Origin: Paracoccaceae bacterium
GTDB taxonomy: Bacteria > Pseudomonadota > Alphaproteobacteria > Rhodobacterales > Rhodobacteraceae
Direction: 5' to 3'
Assembly (NCBI GenBank): GCA_947504705.1
Contig: CANNIA010000005.1
Location: 62,001 to 126,000, forward strand
Length of the DNA: 64,000 nt
Below, piece after piece: positions 1 through 8,719 of this stretch. Made by a program: the position numbers and the translations under genes. Numbering within the stretch: the first letter of the stretch is position 1; every line of letters begins with the position of its first letter. The notes beneath the pieces were generated by a model. That model worked only from the letters and a program-made list of their open reading frames with translations, made no database searches and was not told the DNA's origin.

Positions 1-1
1 C

Positions 2-580
2 GGCGGGTTTCAGGCCGAGAATGTGGCCGTGGCGGCTGGGTTGGCGATTGCCGCCGGTGATGCGCCCGAGGCGGTGCTTGCCGTCCTCCCCCGTCTGACT
101 GGCGTTCGGGGCCGGATGCAGCTGGCCGCAACGCGACGAAACGGGGCGGCGGTATATGTCGATTATGCCCATACGCCCGATGCCATCGAGACCGCGTTGA
201 AAGCGCTGCGCCCGCATGTGATGGGCCGTATCGTCGTCGTCTTCGGCGCTGGCGGCGACCGCGACCGCACCAAGCGCCCGCTGATGGGTGCTGCGGCCAA
301 GGCCCATGCCGATGTGCTTTATGTGACCGACGACAACCCGCGCACCGAAGACCCCACCAGCATCCGCGCCGCGATCCTTGCCGCCTGCCCGGACGCCAAC
401 GAAGTCGGCGACCGCGCCGAAGCGATCCTGCGCGGGGTCGATGCCCTGCAACCCGGCGACGCCCTGCTTATCGCGGGCAAGGGCCACGAAAGCGGGCAGG
501 TGATCGGTACCGACATCTATCCCTTCGACGATGTCGAGCAGGCCTCGGTCGCCGTCGCCGCCTTGGATGGGGTGATCTGA
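2..580 (+). CDS. murE: UDP-N-acetylmuramoyl-tripeptide synthetase MurE, C-terminal part (5' end outside window)
   Basis: This is the end of a Mur ligase that adds the third peptide residue (in Gram-negatives usually meso-diaminopimelate) to UDP-MurNAc-L-Ala-D-Glu in the cytoplasm. The frame is open from the window edge, so the N-terminal domain and P-loop are missing. Visible MurE marks are DYAHTPDAIE, FGAGGDRDRTKRPLMG, the DNPRTEDP motif that in MurE contacts diaminopimelate, and a late GKGHE motif. The stop codon overlaps the next start as TGATG, so it is coupled to murF. DNPR supports diaminopimelate rather than lysine as substrate. Confidence 0.95.
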   Translation, partial: GGFQAENVAVAAGLAIAAGDAPEAVLAVLPRLTGVRGRMQLAATRRNGAAVYVDYAHTPDAIETALKALRPHVMGRIVVVFGAGGDRDRTKRPLMGAAAKAHADVLYVTDDNPRTEDPTSIRAAILAACPDANEVGDRAEAILRGVDALQPGDALLIAGKGHESGQVIGTDIYPFDDVEQASVAVAALDGVI

Positions 581-2016
581 TGCTCTGGACCTCAACCGAT
601 GCCGCACAGGCTACCGGGGGCCGTGCCACCACAGACTGGCAAGCCACTGGCGTCTCCATCGACACCCGCACCCTGCAGCCAGGCGAGTTGTTCGTCGCCC
701 TAAAGGATGTCCGCGACGGACATGATTTCGTGGCCGCCGCCTTGGCCGCGGGAGCCGCTGCAGCGTTGGTCAGCCGCATTCCCGAAGGCGTGTCCGACAG
801 CGCACCGCTTCTGATTGTCCCCGATGTGCTGACCGCCCTAGAAGCGCTTGGCAAAGCCGCGCGAGCCCGCACCAAGGCCAAGGTGGTTGGGGTGACGGGC
901 TCGGTCGGCAAGACCTCGACCAAGGAAATGCTGCGCGCGATCCTCTCTGGGCAGGGCCGCACCCATGCGGCGGAAGCCAGCTACAACAACCATTGGGGTG
1001 TGCCGCTGACACTGGCGCGGATGCCCGCAGATACCGACTTTGCGGTGATCGAGATCGGGATGAACCACCCCGGCGAAATCGCCCCCTTGGCCCGGCTTGC
1101 GCAACTGGATGTCGCAATGGTCACCACTGTCGCCGCGGCTCATCTGGAGGCGTTCGACAGCATCGAAGGCATCGCCCACGAAAAGGCCGCGATTTTCGAC
1201 GGGTTGAAGCCGGGCGGCACGGCGATCTTCAACGCCGATCTGCCCACAACCCCCATCCTGCGTGCCAAGGCTGTGGCCGTGGGGGCCATGCCGGTCGGCT
1301 TTGGCCAATCCAACGATGCCGACTGGCGGCTCCTTGATGCCCGCATCCATGACGAAGCCACCGTCTGCCGCGCCACCCGCCGGGGCGAGCCGCTTCTTTA
1401 CAAAGTCTCCACCCCCGGCCGCCACTTTGCCCTGAACGCCCTTGGCGCATTGGCGGTGGCCGAGGCTTTGGGAGCCGACCCGATGATCGCAGCCCATGAT
1501 CTTGGCCGCTGGGTCCCGCCTGCGGGCAGGGGGCAACGGGAACGGATCACGCTGGATATCGTCGAGGAAACCTTCTTCGACCTCATCGACGACGCCTTCA
1601 ACGCCAACCCCGCCTCGATGGCCGCAGCCTTGGACGTGCTGATCGCCGCCAAACCGACCGACGGCATCGGACGCGTGGGTGGTGGCAGGCGCATCGCGGT
1701 TCTGGGCGATATGCTGGAACTGGGGCCAGAGGAAACCGCCCTCCATCAGGCGATTGCCCAGCATCCGGGGCTGAGCGCCGTACATCTGATCCACTGCGTC
1801 GGGCCCCGGATGCGTGAACTGCATGCTGCCCTGCCGCGCGGCCAAAGGGGTGACTGGGTTGAAACCGCCCAGGAACTGGCCCCCCGCGCCCGCAATCTGG
1901 TTGATGCGGGGGATATTCTCCTGATCAAGGGCTCCAAGGGATCGAAAGTCAGCCTTGTCGTTGACGCCTTGCGCAAAATGGGGCAAGCCGCAGCGCCGAA
2001 GGAAGGGACGACCTGA
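580..2016 (+). CDS. murF: UDP-N-acetylmuramoyl-tripeptide--D-alanyl-D-alanine ligase MurF
   Basis: Cytoplasmic ATP-dependent ligase that adds D-Ala-D-Ala to UDP-MurNAc-tripeptide. The 478-aa length is normal for MurF. The Mur ligase P-loop GVTGSVGKTSTK lies near residues 104-115, followed by the central motif IEIGMNHPGEI and the C-terminal segment DDAFNANPASM typical of MurF. The start overlaps the murE stop by one base, and the stop is immediately followed by the mraY ATG, so the three genes are one transcription and translation unit. Nothing is unusual in the sequence. Confidence 0.96.
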   Translation: MLWTSTDAAQATGGRATTDWQATGVSIDTRTLQPGELFVALKDVRDGHDFVAAALAAGAAAALVSRIPEGVSDSAPLLIVPDVLTALEALGKAARARTKAKVVGVTGSVGKTSTKEMLRAILSGQGRTHAAEASYNNHWGVPLTLARMPADTDFAVIEIGMNHPGEIAPLARLAQLDVAMVTTVAAAHLEAFDSIEGIAHEKAAIFDGLKPGGTAIFNADLPTTPILRAKAVAVGAMPVGFGQSNDADWRLLDARIHDEATVCRATRRGEPLLYKVSTPGRHFALNALGALAVAEALGADPMIAAHDLGRWVPPAGRGQRERITLDIVEETFFDLIDDAFNANPASMAAALDVLIAAKPTDGIGRVGGGRRIAVLGDMLELGPEETALHQAIAQHPGLSAVHLIHCVGPRMRELHAALPRGQRGDWVETAQELAPRARNLVDAGDILLIKGSKGSKVSLVVDALRKMGQAAAPKEGTT

Positions 2017-3099
2017 ATGTTCTATTGGCTGACAGAATTCTCGGACGGGGTAAGCGGCCTCAACCTATTCCGCTACATCACCTTCCGCGCGGGTGGAGCC
2101 TTCTTCACGGCACTGATCTTCGGCTTCATCTTCGGACGGCCCCTGATCGACCTTTTGCGCAGAAAGCAGGGCAAGGGCCAGCCGATCCGCGATGACGGAC
2201 CCGAATCGCACTTTGCCAAGGCGGGCACTCCCACGATGGGCGGTCTGCTGATCCTGTCGGCGCTTCTGGTTTCAACCCTCCTCTGGGCGCGGCTGGACAA
2301 TCCCTTTGTCTGGATCGTGATCCTGGTGACGCTGGCCTTCGGCCTGATCGGCTTTGCCGACGATTTCGCCAAGGTGACCAAGCAGAACACCAAGGGCGTC
2401 TCGTCGCGCATCCGCATGGGGATGGGGCTGCTGATTGCAGCACTGGCCTCTTACGCCGCCTCGATGTTTCACCCGGCGGAACTGACCAACCAACTGGCCT
2501 TCCCCTTCTTCAAGGACGCGCTTTTGAACCTTGGCGTCTTCTTTGTGCCCTTCGGCATGGTGGTGATCGTGGGCGCGGCCAATGCGGTCAACCTGACTGA
2601 CGGTCTTGACGGGCTGGCGATCATGCCCGTGATGATCGCCGGGATGACGCTGGGGGTGATCTCCTACGTCGTCGGCTCCTCGGCCATTGCCGGGGACCTT
2701 GGCATCCACGCCGTCCCCGGCACGGCGGAGCTTCTGATCTTCGCCGCCGGACTTTTCGGCGCGGGCCTTGGCTTCCTGTGGTACAACGCCCCCCCGGCGG
2801 CGGTCTTCATGGGCGACACCGGGTCGCTGGCCCTTGGCGGAGCGCTCGGCGCCATCGCCGTCTGCACCAAGCACGAGATCGTTCTGGCCATCGTCGGCGG
2901 GCTCTTCGTGGTCGAGGCGCTGTCAGTGATCATCCAGGTCGCCTATTACAAACGCACCAAGAAACGCATCTTCCTGATGGCCCCGATCCACCACCATTTC
3001 GAAAAGAAAGGCTGGGCCGAACCGCAGATCGTGATCCGGTTCTGGATCATCAGCCTGATCTTGGCCGTGGTGGGGCTGGCGACGCTGAAAGTACGCTGA
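2017..3099 (+). CDS. mraY: Phospho-N-acetylmuramoyl-pentapeptide transferase MraY
   Basis: Integral membrane enzyme that moves phospho-MurNAc-pentapeptide from UDP to undecaprenyl phosphate, giving lipid I. The 360-aa chain has about ten hydrophobic segments. Diagnostic motifs are [10 protein letters not shown], the aspartate-rich [30 protein letters not shown] and the C-terminal histidine motif PIHHHFE. It abuts murF with no gap. In related genomes murD and ftsW usually follow; here a palindromic repeat and an opposite-strand pseudogene lie between mraY and murD. Confidence 0.97.
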   Translation: MFYWLTEFSDGVSGLNLFRYITFRAGGAFFTALIFGFIFGRPLIDLLRRKQGKGQPIRDDGPESHFAKAGTPTMGGLLILSALLVSTLLWARLDNPFVWIVILVTLAFGLIGFADDFAKVTKQNTKGVSSRIRMGMGLLIAALASYAASMFHPAELTNQLAFPFFKDALLNLGVFFVPFGMVVIVGAANAVNLTDGLDGLAIMPVMIAGMTLGVISYVVGSSAIAGDLGIHAVPGTAELLIFAAGLFGAGLGFLWYNAPPAAVFMGDTGSLALGGALGAIAVCTKHEIVLAIVGGLFVVEALSVIIQVAYYKRTKKRIFLMAPIHHHFEKKGWAEPQIVIRFWIISLILAVVGLATLKVR

Positions 3100-3108
3100 A
3101 CGCTTCGT

Positions 3109-3132
3109 AGGGTGGGCAATATTGCCCACCCT
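3109..3132. repeat. 24-bp perfect palindrome just after mraY
   Basis: AGGGTGGGCAAT is followed directly by its exact reverse complement. It starts 9 bases after the mraY stop and lies between mraY and the converging pseudogene, where it could act as a bidirectional terminator or mRNA 3' end, although no T-run follows. A near-identical palindrome occurs at 43579-43606 inside the nuo operon, so this looks like a dispersed repeat rather than a gene-specific signal. Confidence 0.75.
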
Positions 3133-3138
3133 GCCAGC

Positions 3139-4094
3139 TTAAACCTGCAACCCGTTCGAAGCAGTGGAAGCGTCGGTCGTATGGGCGGATTTCAACGCCA
3201 AAGAAAGTTCGGCGGCGAGATATGGTATGACCTGCGCCTCGACATCGTTGAAACTGGTAAGCGTGATCGCGCTCGGCACGAGGTTCGATACGGCGTGCTT
3301 GATCCCTATCGCGCAAAGGTGGATAGAGGTGTCTTGACTGACCTTAGCCAAGACGTGCTTGAGGTGGTTCCAAAGGATATCCGGGGGATTGCTGGCCAGA
3401 GTGCTGTCATCGACCGGCGCTCCGTCCGAGACATAGATCAGCAGGCGATGGGTGCCCTCGGCGTCCTCCAGTCTTGAAACTGCCCATTCGATAGCTTCCC
3501 CATCCACGTTTTCTCGGAAGAAGTGCTCGCCCACGAACAGCAGGTCGAAACTGGGACGCCTCCTGTCGTCAAACGACCTGAAAACCACGTGCCTCAGACC
3601 GCAGAGCCGTCCTGGATTGGCAGGTTGGCCGATCCTTTTCCACGCCGTCCGTTCCACGCCGTCCGCGCGGGCTCACCGCGCCAGTTCACAGTTGTAAAAC
3701 CAAGCACTTCAAGCTTTGCGCCGAACGCATCGCAAAGTGCCGTGACCGCCTCGGCACAAAAGGTGGCGAGCTGAGAGGACACACCTTTCATCGATCCGGA
3801 CAGGTCTATGAGGAGAGTAATGAGCGGAACACTTGATTTGTCGGGCGCGATGACCCCGTTTTCTGCGGCGACTATGGCTTGGGTGGTCAAGCCGCTTACT
3901 CTGGCGTGCATTACCTCGGTAAAACCCTTCGCAGCCTCATTGGCGGCGAGCACAAGGCCCGCTCGGCGCAATAAATCTTCGGCTGAGGCGACTTCATCGA
4001 ACTTGCGGGTGAAAACCCGATATCCGTCAGGTCCGACAGGGCCAGCATCGACTTTCTTGCTACTAAGCGATCGGAAGAGCCACGTAAGAAACAT
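3139..4094 (-). pseudogene. CobT-like VWA-domain protein, frameshifted by a 14-bp tandem duplication
   Basis: Two overlapping minus-strand frames together encode one protein similar to the C-terminal von Willebrand A half of the cobaltochelatase subunit CobT. The upstream frame carries YRVFTRKFDEV, the MIDAS motif LLIDLSGSM and LEVLGFTT. The downstream frame continues with GQPANPGRL, DLLFVGEHFF, ENVDGEAIEW and the second metal-site motif SDGAPVDDST. The frames meet at a duplicated 14-bp unit (3638-3665). Removing one copy leaves 942 bases, a clean 313-aa reading frame from the ATG at 4094. An in-frame TTG at 4160 is an alternative start. It lacks CobT's long acidic N-terminal region, so it may be a shorter VWA paralogue rather than CobT itself. 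It points against the mur genes and separates mraY from murD. Confidence 0.8.
3638..3665. repeat. 14-bp tandem duplication (two exact copies)
   Basis: TTCCACGCCGTCCG occurs twice in direct succession (3638-3651 and 3652-3665). Because 14 is not a multiple of three it shifts the minus-strand CobT-like reading frame. The residues RTAW are encoded once in each frame, as expected of a recent exact duplication. It could be replication slippage or an assembly or sequencing artefact. Confidence 0.9.
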
Positions 4095-4343
4095 CCGGTC
4101 TGTTCCAATTCGTTTCGGCAAACATGCTGCGAAGGTCGCAAACGACAGAAAATTTTGCAATGGCGTTTAGCCGCCCCCTCTTTCAACCCCGTGGACAAAC
4201 CTTACCACCCGGTTAACGCCCACAGCTAACCCCTTGGAATTCCTTGCGGCCCTAAACCTGTCCTGCGTGGACAAGGTCTGGCCCCTTCCCCTTCCCCCGA
4301 TCCTCGCCTATCCCTGTCCTTTGAACCAGCAGGGGGGCGAACC

Positions 4344-5744
4344 ATGATCCCGGTCAAGGGTTACAAGGGGCAAAAGGTGGCCGTCCTCGGGCTGGGCCGG
4401 TCGGGTCTGGCCACGGCGGCAGCCTTGCGGGCCGGGGGGGCGGAACCTCTTCTCTGGGACGACAGCCCCGAGGCGCGGGGGAAGGCCGAGGCGGAGGGGT
4501 TCACCCTGACCGACCTGACCCGCAATCAAGCGATGGAGGGGGTGGCGTGCCTCGTCACCTCGCCCGGCATCCCGCATCTTTACCCGGCCCCGCATCCGGT
4601 GATCGCCCGGGCGATTGAACTGGGAATCCCGGTCGACAACGACATCGGGTTGTTCTTCCAATCCGCCGCCGACGACACCTGGTCCGAGATGGAGATCCCG
4701 CCGAAGGTGGTCACCGTGACCGGATCGAACGGCAAGTCGACGACGACGGCCTTGATCCATCATATCCTGCAGGAAGCTGGCCGCCCGACCCAGATGGCGG
4801 GGAATATCGGCACGGGGGTTCTTTCCATCGATCCCCCCGTTGATGGCGAGGTGGTGGTGTTGGAACTGTCCTCCTACCAGACCGAGTTGGCCCGGGCCCT
4901 GACCCCGGACGTGGCGGTTTTCACCAACCTCTCGCCGGATCATCTGGACCGGCACGGCGGCATCGGCGGCTATTTCGCGGCCAAGGCGCGGCTGTTCACT
5001 CAAGGCGGGCCGGACCGGGCGGTGATCGGAGTGGACGAGGTCGAGGGGCAGTTTCTGGCCGGACAACTGGCGCAGGGCGCGCAGGATGATCGGGTGATCC
5101 GGGTTTCCTCCGGGCAGAAGCTGGAGGGGTTCGGCTGGGCGGTTTTCGCGCGCAAGGGGTTTCTGGCCGAATGGCGCAAGGGGCGGCAGGTGGCCTCGAT
5201 CGACCTGCGCGAGATCAAGGGGCTGCCGGGGGCGCATAACCATCAGAACGCCTGCGCGGCCTATGCGGCCTGCCGGTCGCTGGGGATCGCGCCGAAGCTG
5301 ATCGAGGGGGCGCTGCACAGCTTTGCGGGCCTGCCGCATCGCAGCCAGCTGGTGGGCGAGCGGGCCGGGGTGCGGTTCGTGAATGACAGCAAGGCCACCA
5401 ATGTCGACTCTGCGGCCAAGGCGCTGCAGGCCTTTGCCAAGATCCGCTGGATCGCCGGGGGCATGGGCAAGGAAGGCGGGATTGCGGGGCTGAAGCCATT
5501 CCTTGGCTCGGTCGTGAAGGCCTATCTGATTGGCCATTCTGCGCGGGATTTCGCCTTGCAGATGGGCGATATCCCGCATGAGATTTGCGAGACGATGGAG
5601 CGGGCGGTGGCCCGCGCGGCCGAGGAGGCAGAGGCCGGAGAGGTCGTGCTTTTGGCCCCGGCGGCGGCCAGTTTTGACCAGTATCCGAACTTTGAAAAAC
5701 GGGGCGAGGATTTCACGGCAAGGGTCAAGGCACTGATCGGGTGA
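4344..5744 (+). CDS. murD: UDP-N-acetylmuramoylalanine--D-glutamate ligase MurD
   Basis: Cytoplasmic Mur ligase that adds D-glutamate to UDP-MurNAc-L-Ala. The 466-aa chain begins with a dinucleotide-fold stretch ([13 protein letters not shown]), has the ATP-binding motif [13 protein letters not shown] near residues 125-137, the central ELSSYQTE and [10 protein letters not shown] segments, and the C-terminal FVNDSKATN and [10 protein letters not shown] motifs. A GGGGGCG ribosome-binding stretch precedes the ATG. It is separated from mraY by the opposite-strand pseudogene, so it probably has its own promoter in 4160-4340. ftsW, which normally follows murD, is absent here. Confidence 0.96.
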   Translation: MIPVKGYKGQKVAVLGLGRSGLATAAALRAGGAEPLLWDDSPEARGKAEAEGFTLTDLTRNQAMEGVACLVTSPGIPHLYPAPHPVIARAIELGIPVDNDIGLFFQSAADDTWSEMEIPPKVVTVTGSNGKSTTTALIHHILQEAGRPTQMAGNIGTGVLSIDPPVDGEVVVLELSSYQTELARALTPDVAVFTNLSPDHLDRHGGIGGYFAAKARLFTQGGPDRAVIGVDEVEGQFLAGQLAQGAQDDRVIRVSSGQKLEGFGWAVFARKGFLAEWRKGRQVASIDLREIKGLPGAHNHQNACAAYAACRSLGIAPKLIEGALHSFAGLPHRSQLVGERAGVRFVNDSKATNVDSAAKALQAFAKIRWIAGGMGKEGGIAGLKPFLGSVVKAYLIGHSARDFALQMGDIPHEICETMERAVARAAEEAEAGEVVLLAPAAASFDQYPNFEKRGEDFTARVKALIG

Positions 5745-6074
5745 CCGACTCTGGCGGGGTCTGATGGCTGGAGGCCCGGCCAAAGCGACGAAGAAACGAA
5801 TCGGATTTCGCCGCGAAACGCGCCCTTTCTTCCTGAAAACGGCGCTCTGTCGGCCAGAAATGACCGATCAAGCGGGTTTGAACGCTTGCGCGCAAAGCAT
5901 CGTTGACACGCTGATAGGAAAGATGAGTAATCTGCCTGCTGCAGGGGGTAGCTTTTCGACTGACAGAATCCTGTTACACAGGCGCTGTTACATAGCCGCG
6001 GAGCGCTGCCGCATGAACCACAACGACCGGGGAAAGCCCACGCCTCGCGACTTATCAACCTAGGGAGATCCATA
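5745..6074 (+). promoter_or_regulatory. Intergenic region with a candidate sigma-70 promoter for the ABC importer operon
   Basis: This 330-base gap between murD and the first binding protein holds no convincing gene; a 99-codon frame starting at 5764 has no recognisable content. TTGACA at 5903-5908 is followed after 17 bases by AGTAAT at 5926-5931, a 6/6 plus 4/6 match to the sigma-70 consensus. The leader would be roughly 135 nt. A GGGAG ribosome-binding site lies just upstream of the GTG start at 6075. Confidence 0.5.
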
Positions 6075-7202
6075 GTGACTCAGACCAAATCCGCATTCAG
6101 CCGCCGCCGGTTCCTGCAAGGGTCCGCAGCTGGCGCTGGTATCCTTGCTGCTCCGGCGATCATCTCGTCGAAAGCCCTCGCCTCGTCGGGCGAGCTGAAC
6201 TTCACCGGCTGGGCCGGCTATCCGGCCATGATGGAAACCGTGTTCCCGGCTTTCACTGCTGCGACCGGCATCACGGTGAACTTCACCGAACAGCCTGACC
6301 AGGACACCATGTTCGCGGCCGGGAAAGTGGCTATCGAAGCCGGTGGCATCGACATGATGGAACCGACCATCGACCGTTGGGGTGGCTGGAACTCGAATGG
6401 CCTTCTGGGCGCATGGGATCCGGCGAAGCTGGCCATGGACAACTATCTGCCGGGTCTGGCGGATGGTTCAGCAGGCACCCGCAGTCATGACGGCGACAAC
6501 CTGATGTATGTCCCGTCGAACTGGGGCACCGAAGCGCTGGTCTACAAGACCGACAGCGCCGTTCTGGGCGATCCGCCGTCGCTGGGCGCGCTGTTCGACC
6601 CGGCCAACCAGGCTGTTCTGCGTCCGCACTCGGCGCTGGCTGCCATGGGCCGCTGGCTTGACGCGCAGGGCAAGCTGCCGCGTCCGTGGATGGATGGCTA
6701 CACCGACATGGGTGCGATGGTCGAGCTTTGGGACATCGCGCTGGCCGCGGCTGTCGCTGCCAAGGGCAACGTCGTGCAGTTCTGGTCGGGCGAAAACGAA
6801 GCCAACGCCGGGTTCGTGGCCAACGGTGCCACCATCGGCCTGTGCTGGGATTCGACTGGCTACAACCTGCGCAACGATGGCTATGGCTTCATGGCTCCGG
6901 CTGAAGGCGCGTTTGCCTGGCACCAGGGCTTTGTGCTGATGAAGAACGCTGCCAACGTCGATCAGGCGCACGAACTGGCCAAGTGGGTTTCGTCGGCCGA
7001 GGGCGCTGCTGCCTGGGCGTCGGCCTTCTCGTCCAACCCGGTGGGCAAGGGCGCGGGCGATCTGATGAACCCGGACGTCGCGACCTATTACAACGGCGCT
7101 TTCGACGACGCCAAGCTGGCCGCCCTATGGTGGTGGCCCGAGCAGTCGGCCGAATTCATTGCCAAGCGCGGTGAATATGCCGACAAGTACAAGGCTTCCT
7201 GA
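6075..7202 (+). CDS. Tat-exported ABC transporter substrate-binding protein, polyamine (PotD/PotF) type, copy 1
   Basis: Periplasmic solute-binding protein of the family 1 / spermidine-putrescine type that hands substrate to the downstream permeases. The 375-aa product starts with GTG after a GGGAG site. Its N-terminus carries a twin-arginine signal (SRRRFLQG, then a hydrophobic stretch and a likely cleavage after ALA near residue 37), so it is exported folded. The mature part has GWAGYP, NFTEQPDQD, PSNWGTEALVY and WDSTGYNLRN segments. It is a close tandem paralogue of the next gene, about three quarters identical by eye. A terminator-like hairpin follows. The substrate cannot be read from the sequence; polyamine is inferred from family and operon layout. 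Confidence 0.85.
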   Translation: MTQTKSAFSRRRFLQGSAAGAGILAAPAIISSKALASSGELNFTGWAGYPAMMETVFPAFTAATGITVNFTEQPDQDTMFAAGKVAIEAGGIDMMEPTIDRWGGWNSNGLLGAWDPAKLAMDNYLPGLADGSAGTRSHDGDNLMYVPSNWGTEALVYKTDSAVLGDPPSLGALFDPANQAVLRPHSALAAMGRWLDAQGKLPRPWMDGYTDMGAMVELWDIALAAAVAAKGNVVQFWSGENEANAGFVANGATIGLCWDSTGYNLRNDGYGFMAPAEGAFAWHQGFVLMKNAANVDQAHELAKWVSSAEGAAAWASAFSSNPVGKGAGDLMNPDVATYYNGAFDDAKLAALWWWPEQSAEFIAKRGEYADKYKAS

Positions 7203-7223
7203 TCCAGGTCAGATGCCAAAGGA

Positions 7224-7259
7224 CGCTGGGCCCCGCAATGGGCCCGGCGTTTTCTTTTG
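7224..7259 (+). terminator. Terminator or attenuator hairpin after the first binding protein
   Basis: A GC-rich stem (GCTGGGCCC pairing with GGGCCCGGC, one mismatch) is followed by TTTTCTTTT, the form of an intrinsic terminator. It sits inside the presumed operon, between the two binding-protein genes, so partial read-through would make more of the first binding protein than of the membrane components. Confidence 0.75.
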
Positions 7260-7415
7260 TCCGAAGCCCAGGAAACCGAATTATCTTCACGCTGGGCCGA
7301 AAGATTGTGTCATAAAGCTGAAATGCGACGTCACTATTCGACCAGCATGACCCCGCACCATCAGGTGCCGAGGTCTAATGTCCGCTAAGGCGGATCAACT
7401 CCAGGAGTACTTCTG

Positions 7416-8540
7416 TTGGCCAAGAAATCCACCGTCAGCCGCCGCGCGTTCATGACGCGCTCGGCTATGGGTGCCGCAGCCCTTGCCGCCCCCGCGATCA
7501 TCCCCTTCAAGGCGCTTGCCTCGTCGGGTGAGTTGAACTTTACCGGTTGGGCGGGTTACCCCGTGCTGGCCGAAAAGGTGTTCCCGGCGTTTGAAGCCGC
7601 GACCGGCATCAAGGTGAACTTCACCGAAGTTCCCGACAATGACACGATTTTCGCCAATGCCAAAGTGGCCGCAACCGCTGGTGGCATCGACATGATCGAG
7701 CCGACGATCGACGCGGTTGACCAGTATTGGACCAACGGGCTGATCGGCGCTTGGGACGAAAGCAAGCTGGCGATGGGCAACTATCTGCCGGGCCTGGCCG
7801 ATGGCGCCGCCGGCGAGCGGTCGCGCAAGGACGGCAAGCTGGTCTATGTGCCGTCGAACTGGGGCACCGAGGCGCTGGTCTATAACAAGGAAGCCGCCGT
7901 ATTGGGCGATCCGCCGTCGCTGGCCGCGTTGTTTGACCCGGCCAACCAGGTTGTGCTGCGTCCGCGCTCGGCCCTGACGGCGATGGGGCGTCTGCTGGAA
8001 TCGCAGGGTAAACTGCCCTTCCCGTGGCTTGAAGGCTATACTGACATGGACAAGATGACCCAGCTTTGGGACATCGCGCTGGCCGAGGCTGTCAAGTCCA
8101 AGGCCAACGTCGTCCAGTGGTGGTCGGGCGAGAACGAAGCCAACGCCGGGTTCACCGCGAACGGCGCGACCGTAGGCCTGTGCTGGGATTCGACCGGCTA
8201 CAACCTGCGCAACGACGGTTACGGCTATGCCGCCCCGGCCGAAGGCGCCTTTGCCTGGCACCAGGGTTTTGCGCTGATGGCCAATGCCGTCAACGTGGAA
8301 CAAGCCCATGAGCTGGCCAAGTTCATCTCTACCCCCGAGGGTGCGGCAGGCTGGGCAACCGCCTTCTCGTCCAACGCGGTGGGCAAGGACGCAGGCCCGC
8401 TGATGAACCCGGATGTGGCAACGTACTACAACGCGGCCTTCGACGACGCCAAGCTGGCGGCGCTGTGGTGGTGGCCGGACCAGTCCGCCGAATTCGTCGC
8501 CAAGCGCGGTGAGTATTCGGACAAGTACAAGGCCTCGTAA
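7416..8540 (+). CDS. Tat-exported ABC transporter substrate-binding protein, polyamine type, copy 2
   Basis: Second periplasmic binding protein (374 aa) for the same importer, a tandem duplicate of the preceding gene. The start is TTG at 7416 after CAGGAG. The N-terminus has the twin-arginine motif SRRAFM, a hydrophobic alanine-rich segment and a likely cleavage after ALA. It shares GWAGYP, PSNWGTEALVY, GENEANAGF and WDSTGYNLRN with copy 1, while segments such as DAVDQYWTNG and GERSRKDGKL differ, so the two may prefer different ligands. A strong hairpin follows before the ATPase gene. Confidence 0.85.
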   Translation: MAKKSTVSRRAFMTRSAMGAAALAAPAIIPFKALASSGELNFTGWAGYPVLAEKVFPAFEAATGIKVNFTEVPDNDTIFANAKVAATAGGIDMIEPTIDAVDQYWTNGLIGAWDESKLAMGNYLPGLADGAAGERSRKDGKLVYVPSNWGTEALVYNKEAAVLGDPPSLAALFDPANQVVLRPRSALTAMGRLLESQGKLPFPWLEGYTDMDKMTQLWDIALAEAVKSKANVVQWWSGENEANAGFTANGATVGLCWDSTGYNLRNDGYGYAAPAEGAFAWHQGFALMANAVNVEQAHELAKFISTPEGAAGWATAFSSNAVGKDAGPLMNPDVATYYNAAFDDAKLAALWWWPDQSAEFVAKRGEYSDKYKAS

Positions 8541-8558
8541 AAGTGCTTTGATGACAGG

Positions 8559-8594
8559 CGCGCCGGGTCCTTCTGGGGCCCGGCGCGTTGCTTT
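8559..8594 (+). terminator. Terminator-like hairpin between binding protein 2 and the ATPase gene
   Basis: CGCGCCGGG (8559-8567) pairs perfectly with CCCGGCGCG (8579-8587) and is followed by the T-rich TTGCTTTG. The T-run is interrupted, so termination is probably partial, consistent with lower expression of the ATPase and permeases than of the binding proteins. Confidence 0.65.
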
Positions 8595-8719
8595 GCCAGG
8601 GCTGGGTCTGGTTGGAACTATTGAAGGCGAAGAACTGGTAATAGGGATTGCACAGTCGGGCACGCCTGCTAGTTTTGGAAAAAGACCATAAGAAACGATC
8701 AGGGAAAAAGGGCGCCACA

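Noticed and set aside
4308-5783. 491-codon minus-strand frame opposite murD
   Set aside because: Antisense shadow of murD; composition-biased translation.
5764-6063. 99-codon plus-strand frame between murD and the first binding protein
   Set aside because: No ribosome-binding site, no recognisable domain, and the region holds a plausible promoter.
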